The position numbers were made by a program, and so were the translations under genes. 64,000 bases of DNA, taken from NCBI GenBank assembly GCA_036872755.1, contig JAVHNS010000017.1, positions 806,001 to 870,000 of the forward strand, written 5' to 3'. Positions within the stretch are counted from its first letter, which is position 1, and every line of letters begins with the position of its first letter. This document shows, piece after piece, positions 21,670 through 34,063 of the stretch. Below the pieces are notes generated by a model, which was not told where the DNA came from, ran no database searches, and saw nothing but the letters and a program-made list of their open reading frames with translations. Origin of the DNA: Orbilia blumenaviensis. Its lineage: Eukaryota; Ascomycota; Orbiliomycetes; Orbiliales; Orbiliaceae.

Positions 21670-24600
21670 ATTTGATACCAACAAAATGCTTAAACCGCCA
21701 ACTTCGTCAAGTTATTCAATGAAGTTTCGGATTTAGGTGGAGAGAAAGACTACAAAGCTAACTGTTCCTGTATGATCAGTAATTAATTCCGATATCTTGT
21801 GTACTCCCCTCGCCTGAATCTCGCTGCCTTTGGTAAAGCTTTAACTTTTTCGAAAACACACACACCGTTGTTGAAAGTTAAGGACGACAAACTAAGAGAC
21901 GTTATTCCCATATCGTGCACTTTCCCTCTCATCGTTTCGTGTATCAGCCCCTGCGGAACATCGTATACCGACAGATTAGGTAGTATCGATAATACCGCCT
22001 CCTGATTCCGCGCGCGGAAGTACAATCAAACCTCAGTACTATTTAACCTAGTATGCTCACAGGTTTAGCTTCCGGTTCTGGAATCGCGTATACTCCTTTC
22101 TCAGATTCTATCTTATAGAATATATGTTTTTACAAAAAGATATGGCATGAGCTGTGTTTTTGTAGGACCCCTTGCTTCAGTCAAGACTGTCCAGTCAACT
22201 TTGGCCGGATTAGGTGTTGCGAAAATACAACACTGACAACACTGGCTGAGGAGGCATTAGCTGCGAAGTGAGGCTGAGGACCGTGGACAACAATACGCTA
22301 TCAAGCTGCAACGCTATCCAAAAATCCGAAGTTACACTTATGGGCAGTTCGCAGTATTGATACGTTTTTTCTATGAGTCTAAAACGGTTTTGGAGATCGG
22401 AGACTGGTTGACATTAAAGCATACATGACATAACATCGGCACGAATCTTTGACAACACATACTCTTTGTTGCAATCGTATTGTCTTTTCGCGTTGACCAA
22501 GCCTTAGCTTCGAGAAGTCACCATGAGGTTTTCGGGTATCTATTATCTATACCTCCTCCGCCGCCTCTCCCCAAAAAGGAAAATGCGTAGCTTTTGTGAA
22601 GTTCGAATTTCATTGTCGCGTACTGGTCAATATAGTAAATGTCAACAGGCTAAAGACAAATCTTATCGAAATAAGGTGTAGGAATATCTATCTATATATC
22701 GAATTCAGAAGACAGAATGACTACGATGAATATCGAAATAACAAGCAGCGGAGTTACCTGTTTTAGCAATGTTGTATCAAAGAATCTACACCAACTGGTA
22801 AAATAGTTTATGTGTGCGCTGAGTATCAATAGGTCGTTTAAGTCGCCATATAGCCGTAAAAGCGCAGTAAAATTGAAAGGCATTTCAGCCGATATCAGTC
22901 CAATTAAGATGCGACACAGCTTTTCTACGTATAATAATAATCGGCATACTGAAATTCGAAAGGAATTAAACGTGGATTAAAAGTTATCCTCTCAGAGCAG
23001 ATTCTGGCAGGCATCAGCATTTTGTAGTCTTAAAATAATGAATATGCCAGCGAGTAGAGAATTTTCATTCTTATTATACCGCGAATAATCAATTTTCCGA
23101 CTGACAAAATCATGGTTGGGCACCCATGCAGTGCACAATATGGTGTATCTAAATTACTGCAAGGATAGCCTGGTATCAACCCGAAGCCTGTTACAAATGT
23201 GTATTTCTACCCCTAATTGAATACGACGTTTACAAAGTATCTGAGTTTTAGGTCAGTATTGGGATATCGAGACGTAAACAGTACGAAGCTACGAATGCAA
23301 CCTGACAAAAAAACAAAAATCAGGTAGTCGCTTTATTAAACCCACCATTTATAGAGATAAAATGAACTTTATCTTGAGTAAAGATCGGGCATCTAGATAT
23401 ATCGATTGGGAATAGGATCAATGTCGTGATTTATTTGCTGGTACATGGCCATATGGTAGTGTCATTTATATAGGGGATTTCCATTCTATTTTAATTTGGG
23501 CTATATTCTTTGAAAAAAAAAGTGGTATAAACTTGCAATTAGATAGGGTTATATTCCGATAATAGATAGGAATTTCTGAAAGTGCATACACCTATGGATA
23601 TACCTTATAAAAAAAACTCAAAAAACCAACCAGTGTGAACTTGAATCCGCATGCCGTGGCTAACTAGAATGTGGCAAAAGAATGAAACTCGTGTCTCTGT
23701 TGAAATATCCTCTAATGTCTTAGTACTGCGAAATAGACGACCAAACTTCAGGTGGAAGCTGGTATTGTTGCAAATTGTTCAAAAAGTTATTGGTTTAAAT
23801 TCATGTATTATCGATTGAGATTCGGTGAGAGGTGGTATTCTGAAATATTATTTGCTTTAAAAGTCTTCCATAATACCACTCCCACAAATCGAAGGTACAT
23901 ATTTCAAGGTAGGAAGCCCGGGTGTCTCGGCGGAAATAGCCTCTGTGCGCAAGCTCGAAAGCTTCGAAGATACACTTGATTAGCTTCACTACTGCGATTA
24001 TGCCCGTATATTTAGGCCGAATCAACAAACTAGGTTATCTCGTTCTCAAAACAGCGTGAGGTATCATGTACAAACATACTATAATTATAACCGTCTCTAG
24101 TGAAAGCCCCCAAGATACACTTCACGATCATGAGCTTTAGAGCTAATGGCCCTAGATCCATGGAGTGTCTTCACCTCCTAATTTATCTTAAGCGCTCTTT
24201 TGTATTCCAGATTTTTGCATCAGCCATACGCTTTACAGAGCGTACCATTGTTTCTATTTGTAAGGCTTTTGTGTATATGAGTAGCGCAGGTATACGCATC
24301 TTCGTACCTATGTAATATTTTAACTATGGTTACTTATGTGTTGGCTTCGATATTCGCTGTGTTGGTGTATATACTGACGTATATCGATGAAGGATACGAA
24401 AGGAGCTTATTCGTTTCCATACAGCTCAAGCGAGCAAATTAAACCGGCGATCCCATCACAGTTCCCGTGATTTTTGATACTCCTGTGAGACTTAATTCAT
24501 CACAGCAGCTTAGGTGGGATTGATGATATTCCAACAAAGATTTGCGTTGCTTACGGAACAGGAATAGGCAGCATACTTTACATCAGATTGGCCTTGTTGG

Positions 24601-24969
24601 CATCAGATCGTAGAAACTGAATTATATTACAATATTGCTTTCCTCAACCGAATTCAAGTATAACTGTCCTATCTCCATACGGCGGGCTACTAGTTAGCTC
24701 AGTTACATAAAAACATCGTTTATTAAAAGTAAAGTCCGATCGTTCCGGCATTTAGATATCTTTGTCGCAAGGGTAGGGATCCCCTTCAGGAGCCCATGAT
24801 TACCTTCTGGACGTTCTTGGGGTAAGCTTGACCAGATCCGTGCTAAACAAAATTTCAGATCTATATCCCCGAAAATGCAACACACTGCTCCTTTTATCAA
24901 TTTGGAAGTCGTGTGATATTACTTTGTATAATAGCTAAGATTATCCATTACCCTATCAAAGTCGTGTGG
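21670..24969. other. Gene-free AT-rich spacer, 3.3 kb
   Basis: I find no frame with a recognisable domain, signal peptide or splice structure on either strand. Short A/T runs and TA-rich blocks are common, which fits old, mutated noncoding DNA, but I cannot quantify this. Confidence 0.5.
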
Positions 24970-24977
24970 TATAAAAG
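24970..24977 (+). promoter_or_regulatory. TATA box of the mucin-like gene
   Basis: TATAAAAG, followed about 30 bp later by a pyrimidine-rich stretch and a 5' leader of roughly 130 bp before the start codon at 25132. Confidence 0.7.
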
Positions 24978-25131
24978 AGGACGCTCAGTAGTCGTTCATG
25001 TTCAGTGAATTCCACACTTTCTCTCTAGCAACAGTATCCAACTACATACACTCTTTTATTTTCATTCAGTTTTGTTTTCACTCTAACGTTATAACCAATC
25101 CACTCGTTGATTATTTTCAGAGAGACCTATT

Positions 25132-28100
25132 ATGCGAGGCCTCAAGTTCGTGGCAATAGTTGGCCCACTTTTTGTAGGGCCAGCATGTGCGGCTCCTCGC
25201 CCCCCGGTTCCTGCCCAATGTGATGCTGCCAGCACATATACTGAAATCATCCCAAAACCGGGTATGAAACCTACTCCTGTAACTAAGCAGTTTCAGGCAG
25301 TCTACAGTTGCGTTCCCAAAGCCATTACCTATAACTCCCAAGGGCGAACATACGAAACTATTTACACTACAACATCCTATCGCTGGGTTTCTACTATAGT
25401 TCCCTGCCATAGCGGTGTTACGACCATTACCCGCCTGGACCAACCGCTTACTATCGCGGCATACCCGACAAATAGAATCGAGACGTGCCATTGCGCAGAA
25501 GTTGGCCCGTGTTACTTTGGTACGACTTCCGTTAATGTAGTACGCCCGACGTCGTTTCCATATATTAATAGCGGTTGGAATTATCATGTTTGTGAATATT
25601 CTGATTACTATAGATGGGATAGTGGGGACTACAGTACCGATTATTCTGGAATTAGCTCCCCGGAATACTCAGGAATCGATTCCCACCCACCACAGGTTAC
25701 ATCTGTAAACGTCAAGCCAGGATATACCTACCCCGGTGTGGGGCAACATGCATCTTATCATTCAGTCGCCAGTGCGAACAACCCAGTCTCGACGCATGAA
25801 AGCTATCAAGGTAGCTGGCGCAGTAAATATAGACCTGATTCTACTCAAAACTTTGAAAGTGGTTATGATGCATACGAACTTGATGCTCCAGGGGAAATTA
25901 GCAAAATGGGAAAGGTTCCAGGCGGTAAATCTCTACGACTGAAATGCCATTCTTGCATAAACGGGCTATGTAAAACTTATCCTCTCCGCTTGGTCACCAA
26001 AACTCAAGTTCGAACCCGCACGGTCAGAATACCATATACTATCAATCGCCATTTCTACAGGAGCACAACTTATTGTGTCAGCCATCTCGGAATTACCTTG
26101 ACCATCAGCGAACCTACCAGCATCAGCACTATTGTTACCGGAACAACGACTATTACATCAAAGGTGACTGTGACTGATACGACGACTATCAGTTCAACGG
26201 TTGTGGTCACCGCTCTGACTGGTACTACCGTAACCTCCTCAGCTACACCTATTTCGACAGGTATTATTGGAGACTTGTTTGTCCTGGGTGCCGGTCAGAG
26301 GTATGTAGTTTGTGTTAATAATGCTTGTTCTTTAAGAACATCATGTGAAGGAGCGCAGCTCTTCTCGATCAACAGCGATCAGCAACTAGCCGCCAACGGC
26401 ACCACAGTGGTGGCGTTCGCCAACCCGGCCGACCTCGTTAGTGGATCTGCACCATTCAGAATAGGAACCGGTGAGATCACAGGATCGTTTGGCTTTACGG
26501 GGGGCATTTTGAACTGGCTTGTTTCCCGGTCAGGTGGAGATGTTAGACCTACCTTCTGCAGCAAGCCTGATGGAGCACTCACAGTCATTTTTCTGCTGGA
26601 CTTCGCACCGTCGGATTGCACAGTATTATCGCTTGTCCGGATCGACCGTAAGTATACACTCTATCGCGAATGCATTGAGTGACGCTAGGCACTTTGATTG
26701 ATGATAATTTTGTTGCGTAGCTACCATCCGCGGGGAATGTTTGAACTCTATCAATCCAACAGGGTCGACAATCATAATTCGGACAACTTCAGCGGAAGTA
26801 ACATCCAGCTCCATTGAATCTGGGTTTCCGATCATCGGGACAAGCCTTTCTATTGTGAATTCATCGGCTCTTACAACCCCAACATTGGCTTTAACCTCTG
26901 ATCCTTTGGCAACAGCCTCACCGTTGTCTACAGTGGTCTCGAGCTCGATCGGACTTTCATCTACTCCACAATCAATGCAATTCTCGACAGTACTGCCGAC
27001 TTTCGGATTAAATTCTTCTGCAACTTTATTAACCACAATCCCTTCTAGCTCCATTATCACGACCTCTAATACTAACATTCTGACTCAATCAGAGACAGAG
27101 GTACCCTCATTCATATCTACACTCTCTGCGTTTAACACATCACTCACAACTACCTTTTCGCTTATAACTGCTTCGCTAAATCTGTCATCTGTCCTTCCAT
27201 CCTTAACGGCTTCTTCGTCAGATATCTTGTCATTCGCTACAGTTGATCCTGTGTTCAATACTTCGCAGGCGACCACGATCCTAATTCCCTTAAGCACGGA
27301 CACAGCACCGTCAATAACACCATCTGTTAACTTACAACCTAGCAACTCGACCACCTCTTCACCCTCAGCGGCGATTTTCTTATCCACCCTTCTTGCCTTC
27401 AACACGTCTTCTTCAACCTCTTCTACTACAACCGAGGAATTGTCCACAGCAACGACGCAAGTTGCAACATCAGCATCCATCTTGTCGTCTGGTTCGTCAT
27501 CTCTTGAGACTATGCCACCATCACCTAGTGAAACTCTACCAACCACCGTTGGAACCACATTATCTTCAGTCTCGACAACCTCTTTGCCAAATAACGCATC
27601 ATTTACAACCCGGGTGCCATCTTCCTTCTTAGATTCCACTATATTTCCTTCTGTAGATCCAACACCGATTACAGAACCCTCCACCTCGCTATCCGCTGGC
27701 ACATTGCCCGTGAGCTCGTCATCCATTTTGGTATCGGCTACAGCAACTTCGATATCCGAGCCATCGATAACGACACTTTCTTCTTCTTCTTCTTCTTCTT
27801 CTTCTTCTTCTTCTTCTTCTTCTTCTTCTTCTTCTTCCACTACACTATCTATATCCACTCTATCCGCTCAGTCTTCTATAAATTCTTTACCCGAGACGAG
27901 CTTTTCGATCCCTGTTTCGTCCGCAACTCAGAGCTCCAGCGACTCAACTCTTAGCTTTTCTACGAGCACCGATACTGTGAACAATCTAGAAACGAGCTCG
28001 GTTGACCTCTCTGCAACCGAAGTTTCGTCCATGAACTCGTCCGCGGAAACCCAGTCATCAATAACAATTTTAGAATCGTCCACTCAGCCTGCTATTGCAA

Positions 28101-30198
28101 CCCAATCAAGTTCACAGCCTCTGTCCACCAGCCCTAACTCTACAGGGGCATCAGATATCGAGACTATATCGACAATGATATCGAGTAACCCGACCTCTAC
28201 TGAGACCCTACCTATGGCAACTACGGACGCATCCCTCGGAAGCACACTTGCTAGTGAGATTCCTGCTACGGCTTCTTCCAATGAGCTCTCTACTTCTAGT
28301 GAAGCCTCGCTCATTCTAGCTTCAAGCGAGACATCAGCTACCGCTTCTTCCAACGACGTGTCAACTGCCGCTTCTTCCAACGACGTATCAACTACCGCCA
28401 CCCCCAATGGGGTATCTAGTGAATCAGTCACTACTTCCTCCGGTAGACTATCCACTGCGCTCTCTAGTGAGCAATTTACTGCCTCTTCCAGCGAAGAACC
28501 TACAGATTTACCCAGTGAAACATCATCCGCTTTCTCCAGCGCAGTTTCAGCTATCACATCGGACGGGCCAGTAGTAGCCATCTCTTCAGTCGAAACTTCA
28601 ACGGCTCCTGCGGCCGGAATCTCAACCTCCGTCCCCATTAGCGAACCGCAGGCTTCTATTCCTTCAAGCCAAGTCTCGGACGCTACGTCGCTTACCGAGC
28701 GACCGGTAATTACTTCCTCTACTACCATCGCTTCCACATCCGGCGAGACCCCGGTTACGGTTTCACTGAGCGGAGACCCAACAGCCGTCGCTCCAACTGA
28801 GTTATCGGTAGCTACTTCGAGCGAATCATCGATCAGCGTGTCATTCTCAGAAGACTTGCTTACTACTGCCTCCACTGAGGCTCTGTCGACGGTTATTTCA
28901 TCTGAGTCATCGACAACGACACTAGCCGAATCATCGTTCCTAACGCTCGCTTCTGCTTCTTTTTTCACAAGCCAAACCTCGCTGCCCGCTCCTCCTTCCG
29001 TCATCTCGACGGTAGTTAACCCCTCTTCAACTTTAACCTTGTCGACAGGGTCCTCCCTTTCGTCTACCCCGCAATCAAGTAGCGTTTTATCTACTGAGGC
29101 GCCTAGCGAACTACCAAATACCCTGTTCACCTCCATCTCTTCAAATGAAATTGCTTCTTCCAGCATTACAACAGAATCTTTTTCAGCGACAACGCCTGTG
29201 GCAGTTTCATCAACCAATAATCCAACCGCTAGCTTAACATCCCAGTCAGACTTGACTGCTTCAACATCTATTGCACCGCTGTCAACTGATGTGTCGATCG
29301 CTAGTTTACCGACGTCTCAAACTCAGCAGACAGGATCGCCATCAATTATTTCCCTAATTACTATTAGCGAAAGCACTAGAAGCGGTGCAGCGACACTGCT
29401 TGGTTCCACAAGAGCAACTGAGACTCTACTTATTACTACTTCAAACTCCGGGATAGCGCCAACGACACTCTCGACGTCGCAAGCTGACTCTGCAAATACC
29501 TCGATAATCCGGACGACGACACCCTCGACGGTGGGGGTATCCCCTACAAATACAGATGCATGCGCCCTTGCGAATCTACTGACTCCTGAAGATTTGGAAA
29601 GATGTGGTGAAACCGCTCCCGATATGGTTCCGAGAAGCCTCCTGGGTTGTATCACCGAGACTGGCGTGTCAGAAGAATGTTTCGAATCTTGCACAAAGGA
29701 CCTGAATGACCTTGCGATCTCAGAGGAGTGTCTCCAGACTGGCGGCTCAATTGAGGAGCCCAAAATCAAATGTGCACAAAGAGATCTTTCTTGCGGCTCT
29801 CAACTTTTGTTCGAAACCTGCGTTGCCTTAAATGGCAAAGTAAGTAATCTTAGTCCCATGATATAGTCATTTGTATTTGAAGCTAACGATGTTCGAATTC
29901 GTAGGCCCCTTGCAAACCAAGCAGTCTTAAGGATCTCGCCGGCATTGGTGATCTCTCGGATTATATCGAAGAATGTGTCGCGGCTGATGCCGTATCCGCC
30001 GATATCAAAACCTGCGTCAAACATGTTCAGCTTGGCATTAATGTAGGCTGGGGTCCCGGATGCGGTAACAACCAACTCGGAAAAACTATTAGCGATATCG
30101 ATCTCACCTGTGGCATTGGCTTTTGCCTATCCGAACTGATTGAGGAAGCCACTGAAGGCTCGCGTCCAATTGCAGATATACCCGTTCTCCGCACATAA
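25132..30198 (+). CDS. Giant secreted Ser/Thr-rich mucin-like surface protein
   Basis: Exons 25132-26647, 26721-29839 and 29905-30198 join in phase to 1642 residues. A signal peptide (MRGLKFVAIVGPLFVGPACA) leads to a Cys- and Tyr-rich N-terminal region. At about 375-505 there is a compact module starting DLFVLGAGQRYVVC and containing GxITGSFGFTGGILNW, which resembles the DUF7908-type domain of fungal secreted proteins (assignment from memory, tentative). Residues about 520-1450 are almost entirely Ser/Thr/Ala/Pro with many NSS/NTS sequons, a pure Ser tract from the TTC array at 27778-27837, and degenerate repeats such as ASSNDVST. The last ~190 residues are Cys-rich (at least 14 Cys). No GPI-anchor signal or membrane span is visible at the C-terminus. 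Likely a heavily O-glycosylated adhesin or wall mucin. Long antisense frames here are by-products of Ser codon bias. Confidence 0.85.
27778..27837. repeat. (TTC)20 coding microsatellite
   Basis: Twenty trinucleotide units inside exon 2 of the mucin-like gene, read as a run of Ser codons. Length changes here alter the protein without shifting frame. Confidence 0.95.
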
Positions 30199-32081
30199 AT
30201 TTGTAACACATGTTACCTTCGGTTAATTGTTTACCTACCTATTTGCGAGCTTGATGGTCTTACTATCAATCACCCCGATAACCCGAGGCCACCATCCGAA
30301 ACGAAAGGATTTTAATGTCACAAGCATCTAATCTAATAATCGTATCAGGGCTTTTTATAATAATAATTAATAATTAATTCGCTGAACTACCAGTTTTTAC
30401 CTTTTACAGATCTTGACTTTTCCTTTGTCAGTTTCAAGAAAACACAACTTGAACACACCAAAATTATAGAGGCATTGAATATTTGGGAATTAATGATGTA
30501 GTGTGCAAAACATAAAATGTTGGATATCTAGCTCAGACGGATATAGTGTGCGTTGCGGGTATTTAGAGACCCGTTTAGTTGGAGGGAAAGAGTTCTTATC
30601 GGGGAGTCTAACAAGGCCCGATTAGACTAAATCCGAAAGACGTGTAGACGAGATAATGATTGAATGTTCATCAGCCTGAAGTGTTAGCGGGATATATGAA
30701 CTTTTTTTTTTTTTTTTTTTTTAACTAGGACTAGAGAGATTTCGTGACGTTTGTTGGCCAGATTGTAAATGTGTTATTGTCATGTGCGGCATCAGCCTCC
30801 CGCTTATTCCACACACTAACTAAGGTTCTGGCTCAGGACCTTTACCTGAATTTTGGAACAGAACCACTTGAATCAAAGCATAAAGTCGCGTCGGTCCCAC
30901 GTGTAGCTAACGCATTCATAAATCACATCAAAATAGAATTATTCGATGTTGGCGAATTCGCACTCGCTTCGTCAAATTTTCTAGACATTATGTAATTGGG
31001 TCTTCATCGCTCTTTCCAGCCCAATACAAATCGAAACAACGAGGAACCGAGATTTTAGTTTTTGCGCCAAGACAAAAATTCAAGGAAATCAGAGATTCGA
31101 GGATCATGGGTTATAGATCTCTTCCTGATACGGCCGAGTCAAAGCCCAAAATGTTGGCGCATCGTCGAAATAGGCAGCGGAGACGGCAAGCGACTGACTA
31201 AAAGTGGTAGCGATCGACGAGATTCCCCCAAAGAGGACAAGACGGCAAGGGCTGTTGACTAATTTTGGAAGTGAGGGGCCAATATTAGGAATCGAGACCT
31301 TAAAGATCGATCGATCGCGATCGGCCAAACGGCTTACTACGAGCATAAACTCACACATAAATGCGCGTGGCCCACAAGGTCTTCATTTGCGGAAAACCAC
31401 CAAGCCTCTCCTACAAACTTGGCGGGTTCTGCGATATACAATTGTCCATTTAGAACTGCAGAAACAGCGCCTTACACCCGAAATCCTGGAAAATACGGAG
31501 GGGTTTTCGTCGCGTTCCAAGATTGGGATTGATCCAAGTCCTAGCGGACCCCGAATGTAAAGAAGTCTCGAGCATTAACGAATTCGCCAGAGAGAAACGC
31601 CCCTGACATGGTATACATCAATGCGACCCTCGACGCAAAGCATTTCATTTTAAAAGAGTGGAAATGTTGGTTTTCAAGAATTCCAGTCTAAGACGTCGAC
31701 GTAGTAGCTCTTAGTGCGCATATCCTGCGATTGGTATACCAACAGACCCACTCGTACCAAGAGAGTTGGCTGTTACCATCAGCAATACTCGACGATTCCT
31801 AGTTTCATTTATGTCAATACCAAGAGTGCCAAACCAATCGAATTTCTCAGCTTTCGTCATATGGGATTCAGGGTTATATCTCGATGCCTCAAGACTCGTC
31901 AAAATGAATTCTATAAATTGGGCCCGATCCGCCCCAGATTTCTGATGCTAGAATATTATACCTTAACTTTGCAACTTGATTCCTCACCGGTTCTGTGAAT
32001 AGTATTTTTTTACTTTCAGAATCAGAAATTTTATCAGATTTACTCTTCTGCAGGACTGATCCCTTCAACATAACGCTCGAT
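30199..32081. other. Spacer with poly-T tract
   Basis: No supported gene in 1.9 kb. It contains a TAATAATTAATAATTAATT block near 30360 and a T21 run at 30702-30722. Frames at 30744-30995 and 31062-31560 have protein-like composition but no domain or splice logic; they could be remains of a gene. Confidence 0.4.
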
Positions 32082-32636
32082 ATGAAACTTTTCAATATCG
32101 CCAGCATCGTCTCCCTGATTGGGATCACCTCAGCCTTCCCATTGACTAGCAAAGGGCCCCTCACCCACGAATCGTGGTTCTTCGATGCCACTTACGATGT
32201 CATCGCTACCCCGGGTCAGGTCGTGACCAACACGTCAATGCCAGCACCGGGCGAACCAGGCGCAAAAGGCCGTTTCAGATACGGAATCAATGTTCAATCG
32301 CAAGTCATATGCTACAATATTGAACTTTGGGGCGTCACCGGAGAGTACCAATCTCCAGCAAACACCGCCACACACATCCACGAGGCGATTAAAGGGAAGA
32401 GCGGCCCACCAAGAATCGCATTTCCAAATCCAGTTGGTAACGACAGATACCGAAAAAGCCGCGGTTGCATTAAAGGACCCTTTAAAACAGGTGTGATGGC
32501 CAATGGAGCTGATACTGGCGACGGGTTTACGCTCGACAAAATTGTTGCCAACCCCGCTGGTTTCTTCACAGACTCGCATACAAAGAAGTTTGTACCTGGT
32601 GTTGTTAGAGGGCAACTCGGTGGAAGACGTTGTTAG
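32082..32636 (+). CDS. Secreted CHRD-domain protein
   Basis: Single exon of 184 residues. I chose the ATG at 32082 because it begins a clear signal peptide (MKLFNIASIVSLIGITSAFP); the frame stays open upstream but that extension would bury it. The body fits one CHRD domain: an opening FFDATYDVIATPGQVV, a central strand-rich part, and the hallmark THIHEAIKGKSGPPRIAFPNP, where family members have HIH followed by G-x-x-G-P. A Cys pair (ICYN and RGCIKG) could form a disulphide, and the chain ends RRC. CHRD proteins are widespread, extracellular and mostly of unknown function. It stands alone; the next gene downstream, a hydrophobin, is convergent. Confidence 0.85.
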   Translation: MKLFNIASIVSLIGITSAFPLTSKGPLTHESWFFDATYDVIATPGQVVTNTSMPAPGEPGAKGRFRYGINVQSQVICYNIELWGVTGEYQSPANTATHIHEAIKGKSGPPRIAFPNPVGNDRYRKSRGCIKGPFKTGVMANGADTGDGFTLDKIVANPAGFFTDSHTKKFVPGVVRGQLGGRRC

Positions 32637-33269
32637 TACTGATCGCGGAGGTGATAGTGTGCTTTCTGGGCTATCTTCGAGCCTAAGTTATTTTTCAATT
32701 GGACCTTATATGCATAATAATGAAATATGAGCGAATAATCATGTATGTATTAAAATACATTCAAGTGCCTATTGTCGAGGTTGTCTTAAGACACAATTGT
32801 GCTGGGGGAAACAAATACCATCCTTTTTCATCAGTTTTTGCAATATTTTCGGTGTAACTAAGCTACTTTTGCTTTCACCACATCTTTTAAGTGGCTATAG
32901 TATATAAATTGACATTCGATAAGCGTACTTATTTCAACTAGACATTGACCTTCATAAAATATCTCACGGCTTAAGATGTTATAGATTTTATACAGGTAAA
33001 CGCCGTAAGGTTGAACGGCGGGTTTATGATCCAAGTAAAATTGACAAGGCGGCGTATTTTATTCTGCAACTTTCAAAATCTTCAACTATTTGACAAAAAC
33101 ATATTTCCTTGTGTACTGTGCTGGCCAGGATATTGATGACAATTGATGTATATGGAATCCGTTATATCACCACGAAGAAGTCAAATCAACATAGTGCCCA
33201 TTAACCTTTTCCGGTGTTTTTCCTTGGTATGTTTCCAGATTAGTTTTTTTTTTGTACCACCACGATTTC
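32637..33269. other. Convergent spacer between CHRD and hydrophobin genes
   Basis: No gene seen. It should hold the polyadenylation signals of both convergent genes; TATGCATAATAATGAA near 32710 is a weak candidate for the CHRD gene. Confidence 0.4.
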
Positions 33270-33735
33270 CTAAACCGAGTCGCAGAAAGCAGCATCGGTA
33301 CCCTACATATTACATATTGTATTAGAAATGTGATCATAACCTCTGGTAACGAAGGATTGAGTATATGCTCACAGACGACGCAAAGCAGCAAACTGCTTGG
33401 CTTGTAGAACAGACCGTTCTGAAATTATTATCAGAGGTTGGTGCGGAAGTAGCTGTGATTTGGGCCCTTGTTAGCACATCAGATCAAATGTATTACGGAT
33501 CAATCAGCTGGTAGAATATAAAGCTTGATCATTCGTCTTGAGCCCACTAGACAACTAATTAATACTTACGAGGAGTACAGCTCCTGCCCGCAAACCCAGG
33601 AATAACTGTTCCGCAGCATAATGGGTTTCTGAAACGCGCATTGCGGCATGGTACATAAACCTCAGCCAGTGGAACAGGGGATGTCAAGCCCATAGTTAAG
33701 AGTACGGAAACGACTGTAGCAATGCTCAACTTCAT
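33270..33735 (-). CDS. Class II hydrophobin
   Basis: Small amphipathic secreted protein that coats hyphae and spores at air-water interfaces. Three short exons (33570-33735, 33373-33452, 33270-33302), too small to stand out singly, join in phase to 92 residues. The first ~18 residues are a signal peptide (MKLSIATVVSVLLTMG...). The eight cysteines follow C-x9-CC-x11-C-x16-C-x6-CC-x10-C. The first three spacings and the last are those of Trichoderma HFBII as I recall them; only x6 is shorter than the usual x8-9. The last Cys comes from exon 3 (GTDAAFCDSV). Introns are 117 and 70 nt, with GTAAGT/CAG and GTGAGC/TAG ends. A TATA box and a 21-bp tandem repeat lie upstream. Class II hydrophobins are known from filamentous ascomycetes, which supports the taxonomic call. 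Confidence 0.88.
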
Positions 33736-33912
33736 TATGGACTGGGAGAAAAGTATGTTGGATTCGTAAAATAGGGGTAAGAGTCTCTTTCACTGATTGA
33801 ATATAGAGCAAAGAGATTTGATTGACGTCTTTTGAGATATTTGAGCAGTGCTTTGCTAATGTGTTTGTTGATGTAATAGAAAACATATTCTGAATTTAGC
33901 CATTGACCCTCT

Positions 33913-33921
33913 CTTTATATA
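33913..33921 (-). promoter_or_regulatory. TATA box of the hydrophobin gene
   Basis: Minus-strand TATATAAAG about 180 bp ahead of the hydrophobin start codon. Confidence 0.6.
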
Positions 33922-33979
33922 GATTATTTATTTATACGACTACCAACATGTATTACATCATGATAAGGATAATATTATC

Positions 33980-34063
33980 ATCATCATCGTCATGATAATT
34001 ATCATCATCGTCATGATAATTATCATCATCGTCATGATAATTATCACCATCGTCATGATGATA
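33980..34063. repeat. Four 21-bp tandem repeats with palindromic junctions
   Basis: Units at 33980-34000, 34001-34021, 34022-34042 (three identical) and 34043-34063 (degenerate). Each junction forms the perfect palindrome ATGATAATTATCAT. The array begins about 245 bp upstream of the hydrophobin start and about 60 bp upstream of its TATA box. Confidence 0.95.

Noticed and set aside
28084..29217. Long open frame antisense to the mucin-like gene (and another at 27085-27858)
   Set aside because: Ser/Thr codons of the sense gene read in reverse rarely give stops; the antisense product is a biased Val/Glu/Asp chain with no motif, while the sense frame has a signal peptide and splice-consistent exons.
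33980..34063. Short regularly spaced repeats resembling a CRISPR array
   Set aside because: The 21-bp units are directly adjacent with no unique spacers, and the genome is eukaryotic; this is a minisatellite.
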